From: Combretum micranthum
Lineage: Eukaryota; Streptophyta; Magnoliopsida; Myrtales; Combretaceae
Assembly: GCA_024138025.1 (NCBI GenBank)
Contig: JAMXBD010000168.1
Span: forward strand, 1,426,001-1,490,000
DNA: 64,000 nt
Reading direction: 5' to 3'
Part shown: one piece after another, positions 11,651 through 24,600 of the stretch
Position numbering within the stretch: position 1 is the stretch's first letter
Layout: each line of letters starts with the position of its first letter
The notes under the pieces: generated by a model
Told to the model about the DNA's origin: nothing
Seen by the model: the letters and a program-made list of their open reading frames with translations, nothing else
Databases searched by the model: none
Program-made: the position numbers and the translations under genes

Positions 11651-12599
11651 GTTTTTGTGAGTCACTCCAAATTCCCCTTATTCGAAGAATCTTAGGTTCT
11701 TGGTTAGTTCCCAAATTAATCACTGTTATCGGCTCATCCACAAAAATCTGATGCTGTTCATATTTATTATAGTACTCTTGAATCCCTATGTCATCAGTAT
11801 CAGCTACGACAACTAACCCAACATGGTCGAAATTGGTGCTGATATTCTCATTTGTTGTAAATTCATGATATTTTGAAGAACTTTCAGCAAAATTAAACCT
11901 ACAAAGAGAGGATAAGGGATATACAACACAAGAAAGAGAAGCAAAATGAATATATAGGTAGAATTGGCAAAGAAGATTTAGAAAGGCATAGAGTTCATGA
12001 TTTCATTCATAGGCAGTTTTATTCAATTACAATCGTAAAGAGATAAGGAAAAGAGAAGGGCTCAATACTAATGACCATATTCAACCCAGAACTCTTACTC
12101 ATCTAGGGAGCTAGCGCTGTTGGTAGCAAACCAGTTGTTTAGAGCTGAAGTAGTGGTGTTGACTTCCTTGGCAGTGCCAGATTGGTAAGTATCGAGTCAT
12201 TAACTTCTAACTTCGAGCATGGATTATCAATAGGTGTTGGAATCACATTCATTGGTCAAACAGCTACAAACCAAGGTCCTCCATTTCCTCATTACCAATG
12301 CAAGGAATGGTAGTTTCATGATAGATAGCGTAATCTTATTCTCCCATTACAGTCATTACTTGAACATTGGCCACAAATTTGACTTTTTGATGTATAGAGG
12401 AAGGTATTGCCCCTATAGTATGAATCTAAGGTCATCCCAACAGCAGATTGAAAGATTGAGGTATATCAAGTACCTGGAAAGTGATACTAAATGTCTCAGG
12501 GCTAAGCTGGACTTCTAGCTCAATTTATTCTTCAAATATTGAATGTCTCAAGGCTGAGCTAGACTTTTAGCTCAATTTATCCTTGAATGCCCCTGTTAG

Positions 12600-13240
12600 A
12601 TCAATCAAATGCCCTAACAGTTAATGAGCTCTGCTTGATTTCATATTTGTTCAGCCTAAGCAGCCCTAAAGTGGATAATGGGCAAAATTCGAGGGACTAT
12701 CCATTGTCCATTAGGACCTGAGCTACTAGCATTCCTTTACATTTCACTACTATACACTGAGCTTTAGTGTGCTGATTACCTTCTTCACCCAAATATTCAA
12801 GGGAAAATGTGACTTGATCCCATGCCAATATCAAATGGATTATTGGACCTAACTATTCAGTCTAGATGTTTTCAGGAACTTTTGCATCTCCCAGGACTTT
12901 CATCAATGCACTTTGGTGTGAATCAAAGGTAAGTAACAATCCCATTAGTGATATCTGAGCAGGAGTCTTAGCAAATTGGTTCATGACTTTATAATTACTT
13001 TCGTTGACTATTTTCAAAAATGAGTCAGCATATTTTTCCTTAGGATCATCATCTAATTGAATAGACTGTTTTTTACTTTCGATACGACTTAGTTTCTTTC
13101 TAGCCTCTTCGTTATTGTCATATACTCGTTCAAATCGAGTTAGACTACATATATTGGTAATAGCATTGGATTTCTCATAGTCAAAGGGCACAACCTTGTA
13201 ATCCTTTGATTGAACCGGAATGTTGAATACCAATCTTTTT
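12600..13240 (-). pseudogene. Retropepsin region remnant
   Basis: At 13233-12862 a 123-residue frame contains FLKIVNESNYKVMNQFAKTP, the stretch that precedes protease in Tat-lineage elements. Near 12735-12690 the minus strand reads KGMLVAQVLMDNG followed by a stop, matching the retropepsin active-site area (D-N-G in place of the more usual D-T/S-G). Confidence 0.6.
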
Positions 13241-13337
13241 TATACCTATATAGTAGCTTCTTTTTGTTCCTACTCTTTATAACATCAGATCACGACTAGT
13301 TTGGGAACCTCGCTAATCATGTGTATTTCCTTTTCCT

Positions 13338-14770
13338 CTAAGTTCTCAGCTTTCGTCTGATTTCCCATAAGTTAGTTATCCTCTTCAAATTCAAACCCCC
13401 CAACCTATAGTTAACTACATCTTCTAAAGGAGTAAAGGGTCCTGGCCATGAATAGTTAATTAGATATTCAGAGGATTCACCCAGGGTATCAATAGTAAGG
13501 TCACTTGCAAGCCATCTTGCTTTTAACTCTTTATAAGTACTTCCTTTGCATTCTACCTCCTGATCTGGCTTTAGAGTGATCATTTCCAAGATAACACTTT
13601 TTGTGATCAAACCATCCCACAGCATTTTATAAATTTCAGTTTTCACATTGGCACGGTCTTTGAGGTTCACATGCTACTGATGCCCCATTTGTTTAAGCTT
13701 CCAAGTAAGTTGAGAGAGTATCTCATCTAAGTTCAAGGGGAGGTTTTTCTTTTTCTTCAATTGATGTGATCATTTGATGTTATGGCCATGAGTGGGTAGA
13801 GGATTGTTATTGACATTATGTCGTAAGGCTTCAACAAAGTCTAACTTAATGATTTTCGCATCAATTAGGTCTTAGATGCGATATTTCAATCTCTAGCAGT
13901 TTTCAATGGAATGCCCCTATTGTCCCATGTGGTATTCACATTTCAATGTTAGATCATATCCCATTGGTTTGAACCTTTGAAGTGGGGGTTCAAAAGTTAG
14001 TATATTCTCTTCTCTAAGTTTGTGCAATATCTAGGATAGAGGTATAAGAAGCTTGGTGAACTATCAAGCTGGAAAAATCCTCCTTCCCTATTCTTTCCCA
14101 AATTCTCTATTTTGTTGACTAGGCCCTGCGATATGAAATTGAGGCCTGATTGGTTGAAAAGATCCAGTGTTCACAACACTAACAATTGATTCTTTTTCTT
14201 GGTCGATTGCTTGGGTTAGCCTTTTATCATGTAGTTCAACCAATTTGCCAGACAATATTGCATCTTCAATTCTACTTCCAGCTGCCACTATATCAGCAAA
14301 GCTAACAACTATATGCCTCACTAAATGTCAATAGCATGGCTTGCCCAATGTATTGACAAACATAGTAGTTAGGAATGGTAGGAGTGACCATAGTAGCTTT
14401 GCTTCTCCATCTTTGAATATATTCTTTAAAGGTTTTATTGTTTCTCTTAGTTATCTTGGTCAAGTTAGCCATTGAGGGAGTCACTTCTATGTTGAATTTG
14501 TATTGGTTATAGAAGGCTCGAGCTAACTTCTCCTAAGTGTTGATCTCATTCGTATCTAGCTAAGCATACCATAGTAAAGTTGGTCATGTAAGACTGTCTT
14601 GAAAAGTTTGCATCATTAGGGAGACATATTTAGCGTACTTGCCCATTTTTCGGATGTATAAGCGAGTATGGAGCATTGGACAGCCAGTTCTGTTGTATTT
14701 CTTGAATTCTAGGACTTCGAATTTTTCAAGATATTCCCTAACACAGCATAGGATGAAGAGGTGGAAAATC
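13338..14770 (-). pseudogene. Gag remnant of the Ogre/Tat-like element
   Basis: The minus-strand frames at 14484-14302 (LTKITKRNNKTFKEYIQRWR) and 14321-14088 (FADIVAAGSRIEDAILSGKL) match the gag capsid region of Tat/Ogre elements. Upstream, 14750-14590 reads KFEVLEFKKYN…MGKYAKYVSLMM. The frame changes between these blocks. The N-terminal part is cut by the insertion starting near 14770. Confidence 0.7.
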
Positions 14771-15330
14771 CTATGCCGACAACCTACGCCACCGGCCTTT
14801 AGTTCTACACTGCGAGTGTTGGAGCAGCGTACTTTACATGCCTTTTGGGTTTTTCAAATTCGTAATTAATAATACAGTTAATATCTTTAGAATATCATTT
14901 AATATTTTTAAAGAATCATTTTTAGTATCATTTAGGAGGATTTTTAATAGGATTTAATGTCTTTTAATAGGAAGTCAGTTTCATAGGATTTAATATCTTT
15001 TAATAGAATGTCAGTTTTAGATTTTCCTTTTAAATTTTTTTTAATATTATTTAATAGGTTTTAGTCCTTTTTCGGTTATGGCAAATTTTACGCTTGCCTA
15101 TATATATGTAAGCCCTATGGCATATGAGATATTGATTATTGAATGAAAATTATTTGAGAGTGTTTTCTCTCTTTATCCCAAATATCAATTCCTTGTGAGG
15201 ATTTCATATTTGATGCCAATTACCTAGGTATTCATAGAATCAATAGGTATTTTGAAGATCACAAACCGCTAATCGTGCGCGATTCAACGATCTTGCGATA
15301 AACCTTTTCCGTTTTCTACTGCATCACTCC
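14770..15330 (+). mobile_element. Solo-LTR-like insertion between gag and the upstream ORF
   Basis: Gag similarity stops near 14770 and element sequence resumes near 15335. The insert has GCCGAC/CACCGGCC motifs, then AT-rich sequence, a TATA-like 'cctatatatatg' near 15100, and a pyrimidine-rich 'gttttctctctttatccc'. It ends near 15323 in '…tactgca'. That order fits a plus-strand LTR of about 0.5 kb. I did not find a convincing target duplication. Confidence 0.35.
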
Positions 15331-16297
15331 CCTTGATCCTACTTTTACAAACTAAGAAGGCCCATTTTCTCAAAATCAGTGTGGGGCTCAAATAGTTTGA
15401 GTTGCTCATCATTTTCTTCATCAATTTCTTTTATAGCTCTTTTTCTTTCTCATCCCAACTCTGTATTCTTAGGCCCACAATATTGGATTCCCCTTCTAGC
15501 AATTCTTTTTCTTTGTTCTGATCGTGTGTCTCAATAAAGCATCTATTAGATTTAGCACCAGGGACTTATTTTGATGGTTTTGAACCAAAATTTTCTAATT
15601 TTTCCATGACTTTGTGAAGTGTTGATTCTAAGGCAGCCATTCTCTAGTCCATGGGCTCACGGTTGTCCCCTGACATTTTAAATCTTGACCTAGTGATTAT
15701 TGGGCTACGAATTCTAGAAAATTTCTTAGGCATAATATTGGTAAGACCTAAAGCATTCAGAATTTAATTTCATTGGTTCAGTGATTTTTGTTTTGAGTTT
15801 TAACATTTTTTATGATTTTTCATAAAATATAGTAATATGTACAAAAGACAAAAGATCATACATCTTGTTTTTAGAAAATTGGAACCAAATTGTTAGTAAG
15901 TAGTGCGTACATAGCAAAACTAGACCTTATGGGGTCTTTTCTTATAGACTCAATTACTAACTTAGACTTGACAAACCTAAAAAATTGGATTTTTTTTTTT
16001 CATTATTTATTTACAAAAAGCCTTCAAGGGCAAACTAGATAGACTCAAAAGATAAAACTGATTTCAAAAGAAAATAGACTCAAACTTACTTCACTCAATC
16101 TTCCTCTACTTCACTAGTCGAATTTGTTCTAGGTCTTCTTTCAGTTGATCACGTTCTTTCTCTTTTTTTGGGTAATGTTCCCTCCAAAGATCTTTTTCCT
16201 TCCTTTCCTCCTGAAACCTCATTTTCCACATCCCTAAAGCTTTTTCATAATCCCAATGTAAGACTTCAAAATTTGCTTTCATCACATCACAATAGCT

Positions 16298-17600
16298 TTA
16301 TTTTTTAGGGGGAAGATAGGTTGGCTTAGGCCTTAAAACATTAGGGGCCCAATATGGGGTGATCATTGCATAATGTTGGAAATGGTATACAAAGTTCCAT
16401 GTAGCTTTGTAAACCTCCAAATTTGGCCTTAACTGCCTAGGATCACGAATGGGTTTAGCAGTATAGGTTTGGCAGTAGTTAACAATGTCTTTCAACCAGT
16501 TAATAATCTCGTGTGGGGCGAGATTAGCATCTGTGTAATCAAGCAGCACTAGAGTTAGTGGTTCAATATAGGTAATATCTTGTATAGCCCCTAATTTCCT
16601 AATCAGACTCCTTGGAAAATAACCTATACACCTAGTGATTCTAACTAAAGGAACCCATTTGTAGCCTGAGCAACCCAATATAGCTTTAGTACTCTTAAAC
16701 CACTTGGCTACCTAGAGAATCGCTATAGTAGGTAGCTCCTCCAACATACTAACCCACTCTAATGTAGTAACAATACTATCCATCTTGATCTTACGAGCGT
16801 AGCTTTCAATTATGTTAATGCTTGATTTGTTTCGGGTCAAGTCATTCCCTAAGCAACCAAGATGACTGACAAACCATAAAATCAAAAGTGTAGGAGCTTC
16901 TTGCAGTTGCGTTGCTTAACATAAGTGAGGGATTTGACTTGCTCCGTTAAGAGTATTGATATGTAGGACCCGCTGACAAGAAACTAGCAGACTAACTCAG
17001 CCACCCTATAATGCATGCTAAAATTCCCCTAAGAACATAGTATAGTCTCGGATACAGCTACTATGTAAGCATTGATTCTATGCTGTTGCCACATTTCAAA
17101 ACCTCCATAAAAGATCTTACGATTTTTATTATATCTTATTGAGGTAACAAACCACTCAATTAGTGTAGAAACTCTTAGGGACTACCCCCTGCATTGGTTC
17201 AAGGCAACAAAAAGTTCGGTTTTTCAGACCTCAATCAACTTGTTAAAAATTGAGGCAATTAGGCTTTAAGCTCAGGAATAAAAATTCCTTCTTCAGAAGG
17301 GGTAGTCTGCAAGAGTTCGGTGTAATCCTCTAATATAGGGGCCAACATGTGAGAATTGGGCTCAAATGCACTAACGTCTGAATTCTAAAAATGAAGCAGG
17401 GCCCGAAGTGGCTTCCAGTTCAATTGGACTTTCATTAGGGACATGATGAGGTCAATTTTCTTGATAAGGAAATTCTAGTGCTTTTGACTAAAGTTATTGA
17501 ACCATTTTTCCATAATACTAACAGGCAACGATAGGCGTCTGGATTGACCACAAGGACTTAAGCCGATTGAGAGCTACTTCCTTGACTTTTCATGACTGGT
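16298..17600 (-). pseudogene. Extra ORF upstream of gag (DUF7745-like), degenerate
   Basis: On the minus strand 17430-17290 reads LNWKPLRALLHF…NSDVSAFEPN and LAPILEDYTELLQ. Further on, 16678-16298 has a 126-residue open frame starting GCSGYKWVPLVRI. Both segments resemble a plant domain often annotated next to gypsy polyproteins (DUF7745), which fits the ORF1 of Ogre elements. Its role in the element is unknown. Stops occur in both segments. Confidence 0.5.
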
Positions 17601-18203
17601 TACAAAAAGAAAACAAAAATTAACCTTTTTACATACCTAGTTACAAACTATATTCACAACTTACAACATAAAAATTAACCGATTACTAACATTTCTTTCT
17701 TCTTCTTTTTTTTGTATCGGTTCCATTACAAGATGTTTAATTTTTCATGTAAAAAGATAAATAAAAAATAGATAAATACATAAATAAATTGCAGAGATAA
17801 AGGGTGGGTTTTAGGGATAACCTATTCTATAACTCACTGTTCCTAATTAGAACAGATCGTAGGCTATATCAAAATGGGGCTGGAGGAGCCTAATTGTCAT
17901 TGGGCAGTGGTAAAACCACATGAGCCCATAGGCTACACAATGGCACTCCTTTTTAGTTCCTCTATCTAAACAAATAAATAAATCTAGCATAAAATTAAGA
18001 GCACCTCCTCCCCTTTGCAATAAAATCCTAAAACTAACAGTCTTCTATATTTTTCCTGCAAAACAAGCCAAACACTAAAAAGCAACTAAATTAGAATATA
18101 TTAACAAGATAGCTAAGTTAGAAAATATTTACAAGGATAAAAATCTCATATTTAGAAATTTTCTAGATTTCTTAAGCCCATTAAGCGTAGGCGAGCCCAC
18201 TGT
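17601..18203 (-). other. 5' leader of the Ogre/Tat-like element
   Basis: This lies between the primer-binding site and the first ORF. No domain is visible in any frame, and nothing else was recognised. Confidence 0.4.
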
Positions 18204-18223
18204 TATCCCCAGCAGAGTCGCTA
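18204..18223 (-). other. Primer-binding site of the Ogre/Tat-like element
   Basis: The minus strand reads AGCGACTCTGCTGGGGATA, one base away from the TGGCGACTCTGCTGGGGA sequence common just after the 5' LTR of plant gypsy elements of this group. A tRNA-Arg primer is usually assumed for Ogre elements; I could not check this here. Confidence 0.6.
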
Positions 18224-20301
18224 AGCTATCTAGCCCGAATTTTGCTCCTATTTTCCTAAAGGTCCTGATCTGTGTCAAATTTGGCTTGTTTGACATGGAA
18301 CACTCGATAAGAAACCAGTAGATTTTATAAAAAGCTAAAAAAAGAGTGAACTAGAAACCAAATAGGTGGTTTGTTTTCCGATTTGGCTACTAGTCCGCAT
18401 GAAAAACCAGAAATCAATGGATCCGGAGGCTGCTACTTTAAAACCTAAACGGTTATCTAGGCTTTTATGAGCTTTAGAAATCTTGAATCATATGGGCAAA
18501 AAATTCATTAAAAAAGTGTTTAATTTGGATTTTTCAATATTTTAACCTTTAATCTTTTTGAAAAAGACCTTTTATATACAAACATAGCTTTTTTGTTTTT
18601 TATTTTGAAAAATACCTAAGAGTTTTTTCTTGTTGTAACCACCCATTAGATGCCCACGTATTCGCTAGCCGGAATCGTCTTTTTTAGTTTAAGAAAACTT
18701 CCAAGTGAAAGTTATTAGCTTATTTGAGTTTGATTTCATAAAGATCCTAAAAGACCTAATTTTTGTATTTGTTTTTGAAAACTTCTAAAAGGATTCTAAA
18801 TTTTTGGAAAACCCTATTTATTTGTTTGTTGGGTATTTTAGAAAATAACTACGTTATATTATTGTATATAGGCTAGCAAACAATTTTTATACTAATGAAT
18901 TATGTATACGGGAAAAAGACAAAAGAGATAAATATATTTTGTTGATTTTGTAATTTCCTATTTTTTAGGTTTTTGGAAAAAAGAAAGCCAATATTTATAG
19001 GGGATTTAAAAATCCTATACGCAAGTGATCACATCAGATAAATCCCTATTGATAATTCTTTGATTAAACTCATTGCAAACTATCATCAGAACGACATATA
19101 TCTCAATATGGCACGTGTTGTCAAATAGTGATCTAAAAAATCAATAACCCTAAAAGCTATATCGTTGTTTTTTTGTTAATTTTCATGATTTGACCTTCAA
19201 AAGCTTATTGTTAATCATACAAAATTTCATATCCTAAAAATTCATTTTTTTTTTCATTTTTTATAATATCATATCGTATACTAAGCATCCATCATCATGG
19301 CAAACTATTATCACATGCATATCTCTCTCTTACACACACAAAAAAAAAAAAAATTCACGAACCTATGCAATACATGTAACATGCATACTCATGTATTACA
19401 AATCGTATACGTCGATTTTGTAATACATATATCATACAATCTGCGTGAAATCACGTACCATGCGATATCGTATATGAATATATCTCCTTTTTTTTCCTTT
19501 TCACTATATTCTCAGTTTCTAGTTACATTTACTTCAATGCATTACATGTATTGGTATTATCACAAAATTCAAGAAAAACAATAAAACAAAAGAAATAATA
19601 GAATACAAAGTAAATAGAAAACGGATATAGGATTAGGTCATTGCGCTTGTTGGATTTTGAATCTATAGTTCAAAATTAGATTCACGCATGGACCACTTGG
19701 TTTAGATAGGTGCGAGTCAAGTTTAGACTTGGATCCTTCGGTATAGAGCAACTTGAGTTGGAACTAGCATAGGTCTCCTAGCCTGCAAAAAGAAAGTCAA
19801 TGGGCATCGATGGTTGTTTAGTAAGATGTGGGTTGTCTTAGAGTTTGAATGCGATTGGTTTCTAGGGTAGTTGGGTTGGCTAGTTAGTAGGGGATGTGAT
19901 GGTTGATGGTTATGGAGACGATGCAACAATCGACTCTAGTTAGAGGCAGAGGTCGTAGCTAGTAGGAGACTAGTTGGTTACTCGCGGCAGTTTCCACGAG
20001 TTTATGTCGGTGAAGAAAGTTTCTAGGTTCGCAATGCGAATAGCAGAGATGAGATAATGGGCTAGTGGCTGGTCGGTTTTGGTTGCTGTTAGGGGTATGA
20101 TTTTGGATGGCTAGGTTTCGAAGGTTATGAGTGGTTAGGAAGAGTTGGGTCTGTTTCAGCAAGGTTTAGTAGATTTGGGTTAGAGATGGGGGCTTTTGGC
20201 GGCTATATGATTTGCAAATGGGGGTGATGTTGGTGGTGTTTGGTGGCTACGGTCGTTACAGGTAGAGGAATCGAAAGGGAAAGGGAGGTCGAAGGCTAGA
20301 G

Positions 20302-20333
<32 letters not shown>

Positions 20334-21055
20334 TCCAAGGGGGGAAAGCTTCCTTTTCTTTTCTTTTTTTCCAAAAAAAAAAGGGATCATCTCCCCTTCA
20401 ATAATCAGAAGTTGATTATCCATTAAAGTATCAATTATGAGATTTCAAAAAGTCGAGGGTTAAGAAATTCAAATTCCATCTAAATGAATTTACTTTAAGC
20501 TTCAATGGCAAATAGGAAACATAGGGAAGACGATGCACTTGTGGCACACCCTAGGCAAGTGCAGCATACTCCCCTCATGCACTAACCTTGGATTGAACCC
20601 AGGCATTCTCCCTACATGTGCATGCCTTGGCCAACTGAGCTACTTGTGTTTTAGATTATATGCCTACTGAAAATACCTTTAACTTATAAAGATCAAGCCT
20701 AATAGAATCTAAATGAAAATAGGCCGAAACAAAAACAAGTCCAAGGTCTAAAATGGATTATAAAATAAGCCCACAACACTATAAGACTCACATCAATCCT
20801 ATAATAAGCCCAAATTGAGATTTTCTTTTTATATTTTCTTCTTTTAATTTTTTTTTATCTTTTTTATTTTAAAAGGGTTTTTATTTATAAGCCTATTTAT
20901 TAAAAGATAGGGTTTCTAAGCTTTTTATTATTATATTTTTATTAATTTTTGAATTTTTTTATTTTTATATTTTTTGGGGATGTGTGTGTGTGTGGAGCCA
21001 AGGGGTTGGGTGGGGGGCGGCACGAGTAGGGAATTGCAAAAATGGGGTGTCGACA
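18224..21055 (-). repeat. 5' LTR (copy C), about 2.8 kb
   Basis: Bounded by the PBS on one side and by TGTCGACA (21048-21055) on the other. The right part (19148-21055) is shared with copies A and B, including a GA microsatellite (about 20302-20333) and the tRNA-like module at 20590-20643. No PPT-like sequence lies right of 21055, which supports this copy being the 5' LTR. No coding sequence. Confidence 0.65.
20590..20643 (-). other. tRNA-like A-box/B-box module in LTR copy C
   Basis: The minus strand has a consensus A box (TAGCTCAGTTGG) and, about 30 bases on, GGTTCAATCC as B box. This is the best preserved of the three LTR copies. Confidence 0.6.
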
Positions 21056-24000
21056 CCACCTAAGGGTGACATAACATTAAAGACCACTAAGGGCTTGATT
21101 TTTCCAACTAAATACAAAGTCGGAGATCCATGATGATTTATTACTACTTTATGAACAAGAAGTTAAGAAAGAGAGCTTGTGGATGCTAATCGAAGGATAT
21201 AGCATGTGTTATTTATAGGCTAAGCAAAGCAAGGATAATGATGAAGTAAATCCCACCGAATCTTGGGAACATCATCCGACGCTAAACCCCAGCCAGCCGA
21301 TCAACGTGATCATAATCCAATAGCCAACAAAAAGAAAACAACCAATAAATATGTGACACGAATCTTGCTAAAATGATGCACACAAGTCCCCATAAGAACA
21401 AAATGGTCATACCTACATAGTCACAGTCAAGTCAACGACCATAACAGAACTATATGTAGCGCAAATGAGACTAAACAAGCAAAACTACAAAGAACCAAAA
21501 AGAACAACATACTTTCTATTCCTTATGCTATATTTTTTACATGCCATGGTGGGCATGCCAACCAAAAAATTACAAAAAAGAAGGCAAAAGAAATACAAGT
21601 GGAAGAAAGAAGAAAGAAATAAGTACATCTCAGACACTTCCTAGTTACCCCCTTAAAGTCTCATTCAACTCTACAACGAGCAAGTCGACCTCTTGCTGAC
21701 TCACCTCTAAGGGAGCTAAAGGAATCAGTAAATCCTCACTCAAAACACCATCAAAGACTAGCTAGCTCAGCTACTGCTTCACTCTACGAAATAAGCTCAA
21801 CACCTCTCTTCACCCTAACAATAGCAACATCTATATGGTCAAAAGATTGTTAGGCTCTCGCCTTAGTCTCTACAAATTGCCTCTCTACCCTGGCACTAGA
21901 TGTCATTCCGCCTAGCTAGGTCCCTTGACTAACTCTAGTCAGTCCTATAACATTTGGCCTACCTAATCCGTCCTCTTCACCAACTACATCCTCATCTTCA
22001 TTCTCACCCTTATCCTTCTCAAGTTGTCCCTCACTATGGAGATATGTGAGGAAGTTCCCCCAAGCAACACTACTGCAAATGCACTACTCGTGATATATCG
22101 AATGACCTCACCGATTGCCTCATGCCCAATCTTCAGCGTCTTGTCCACCCAGGCCTAGTTGCTAAAATACTCTCAAAGGGTAGATCTTCGTTCTCTAGCA
22201 CTAAGAGTGGCGACCTTTGCCTATAAAGCCTTCATACGGTCAGAAAGTCATCTGCTTCCTTTTTTGCCCTCTTCAGGTCCTTAAAAGCCTTCTTAGAATC
22301 TAATATGGCTCGATTTGCCTCGATATGCAGCTCACGTGTTTGTAGCAATAGCAACTCCTTCTCACGGGCATGGAAATTCTCTTAGGTCTCTTACAGATCC
22401 TTCTAACTTCTGTCCAAAAGTTGCTTCAACCAACTGGCTTCAGCTCAAAGCTCCTGATTATCCTTACAGAGCTCATGCTTCTCATCTTCCAACTTATGAA
22501 ACTTTGTCTACGCAGAAGTCTCACAGTCTCACAACTGTGTCAACAGCTCATCGACCCTCCTTTTAGCAGTCAATTTCTCCTCCTTATAACAATTTGGCTT
22601 ACCTTTCCTTTATCTAGAGCCTCTATTCAAGAATCGTGACATCAGCTTTAAACCCTATATAAAGCACACAATACTCATTGCTCTTATTAATGAAGAACTT
22701 TATGGTAGGAATTAAACCTACCTCTATGAGATGCTTGTCATGGTTGACGTCCTCAAGTTATCATTCTTCTATTGTAAACTCCTATCATAGAGAGCAACTT
22801 CAGCGACATCCTCTACAATCCTTTGCAAGAAAGAGAAGATTCAGCTTGAAAGCATATAAGCAGAAGATGATTGTTCCACATCAACTCCGCCCAATATGGA
22901 GATCTTTGCGATTCAGGAATTGTAAGAAAGAGCACCTACTTGCCCAAACATCACTTCGAATACTTGGCACATACGTGTGCCCCTCCAAGTCCACTTCGAC
23001 AAGGTGGTCCATTTGTTGACCAGATCCTGAACAACTAACCACCTCAACAGCTATACCGACACTTCTACAGTCATCTCCACCAATTGAGGGAGAGCTATCA
23101 CTCGATAAAGGAAGGTTGAAAGTCTTCTCTCTTCCTGACGAGCCTTCTGGGCAAAGGTCTGAAGTTAACCAAAATCAACTTGCTCAACATTTGCCCTCTT
23201 TTGGGCCCCAACTTTTCCAGAAGCAAGATCTCCCCAGGAGCTTTCCCCCTATGAGCGCCAAACTCCGTAGGAATATACCACTCAACATACACCTCTTGCC
23301 TTCCACCAGTAGTACTAGGTGGAGCTTTTCTGCGTACTTTTATCTTGATCAACTTTAGATAAAAAATATATATATATATATATATATGTGAGATGTCTAA
23401 TGCACCCCTTGCCAACACTTCCTTTAAAGATCATAAAAAAATGATCAATCTTCAAATTTTGAAGAATCATGATGGGCAAACCCATGACAAGTACATCCCG
23501 AACGATCGTTTCCCTCCCCCTTTGTTCAAAGAAAGCTTAGAGTATAAAACAGGGACCCTACTCTGAATAAAACATCACAACCTTCTTGGCATCCGAAAGG
23601 TTGGCCCCCATAGAATAACACCACTTCATTAAGGCCCTTAATTCATTGACTATCTCTCAGTTGTTCAAAAGCAAAGTCGGCTAACCCTCCACGGGTGACA
23701 ACTTTAGCTAACGTGTTGTAAAAGGAGCATCATACTCCAGTTCCACTATAATGAATTTCCACTTCCAATTCTTAACAAACGAATCCAACTCGATGTAAGA
23801 CCATTACATCTCACTGCCACAACACATGCCCATGTACAGATATTCTTATAAGAATTCAAAAAGCCGTCACTTTTCAAACACGATCCAATACGATAGCACA
23901 TCAACTCATTGACAAAGGAGTATAATCGACTTCGTTGCACAACCAAACAATCCTTCGTCACTCAGCCACTCCACTAAATTTCTAGCTAAGGCCTAGACTT

Positions 24001-24600
24001 GACTCGATTAGCCATTCCTCTCAGCTTACTTCCTTTTTCCCTCTTGAGAGAAAAGGAGTAAAGGAGGCAAGTGTTGATGGTTCGAATTAGGACAAAGGCT
24101 ACCTAAGCCCAGCCCACTAGCAAACTAAGGTTGCTTCACTGAACTAGGCTCTTACCATAAACTCTACAACACAAGGCCTTACATAGATGACCATGACTCC
24201 TTGATTGGCATTTGACCTCTATCCAAGTAGTTGGTTAGTTCTGACTTATACGCCATTCGAGATTATTCACTTAATAGGTTTGGCACATAGTAGTAGAGTA
24301 GTGTATCCATCCCACAACCCCCACAACTGCGGCCAAATGTCCACTCAACTACTCATCCATGATCCCACGATGTCCACAATCGCTAGGTCAGCCACTTATA
24401 AATATTTACCTACCCTCATGGGAAATGATAAATGTTGCACCCAATCTATCTTGCATATTCGATTCACATGCCTCCTATTATGTCTACTAACTTAAGCATT
24501 GAAGTAGCCACATTCGACATATCATTAACTGAGTTTTGGCTTTGCGGGCCTCACTAAACAATTCTAGCCTAAAACATCTTGATCCAGCTTCTATTGGATT
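21056..24600 (-). pseudogene. Decayed minus-strand coding region with coiled coil, probably gypsy-derived
   Basis: No intact frame exists. On the minus strand from about 22600 to 22150 a charged, heptad-like stretch is readable through several stops (fragments HKLEDEKHELCKDNQEL, AREKELLLLQTREL, KKAFKDLKRAKKEADDF), a coiled coil. At about 23800-23480 fragments such as NWKWKFIIVELEYDAPF and IVNELRALMKWCYSMG may belong to a 'putative gypsy-type transposon' protein. Most in-frame stops are TAG or TGA where Gln or Arg is expected, consistent with C-to-T decay. The assignment is tentative. Confidence 0.4.

Larger units (their letters stand above)
1668..21055 (-). mobile_element. Decayed Ogre/Tat-lineage Ty3/gypsy retrotransposon, with nested insertions
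   Basis: The element is read on the minus strand: 5' LTR 18224-21055, PBS 18204-18223, an extra ORF about 17600-16300, gag about 14770-13240, protease about 12830-12600, RT and RNase H 11650-10360, a second RNase H-like domain 10270-9900, integrase 9600-7022, a 3' UTR with a tandem array 5796-5437, a polypurine tract 5254-5243, and the remnant of the 3' LTR 5241-1668. The ORF before gag, the second RNase H and the long LTRs point to the Ogre/Tat lineage. Every coding block carries several stops and frameshifts, so no functional protein can be made. At least five later insertions are nested in it. Confidence 0.75.

Noticed and set aside
20590..20643. A functional tRNA gene
   Set aside because: A and B boxes are present but there is no acceptor stem or anticodon arm that pairs, and the module lies within an LTR.
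23098..23418. 106- and 80-codon open frames on both strands
   Set aside because: Low complexity around a TA repeat and overlapping decayed element sequence; no domain.
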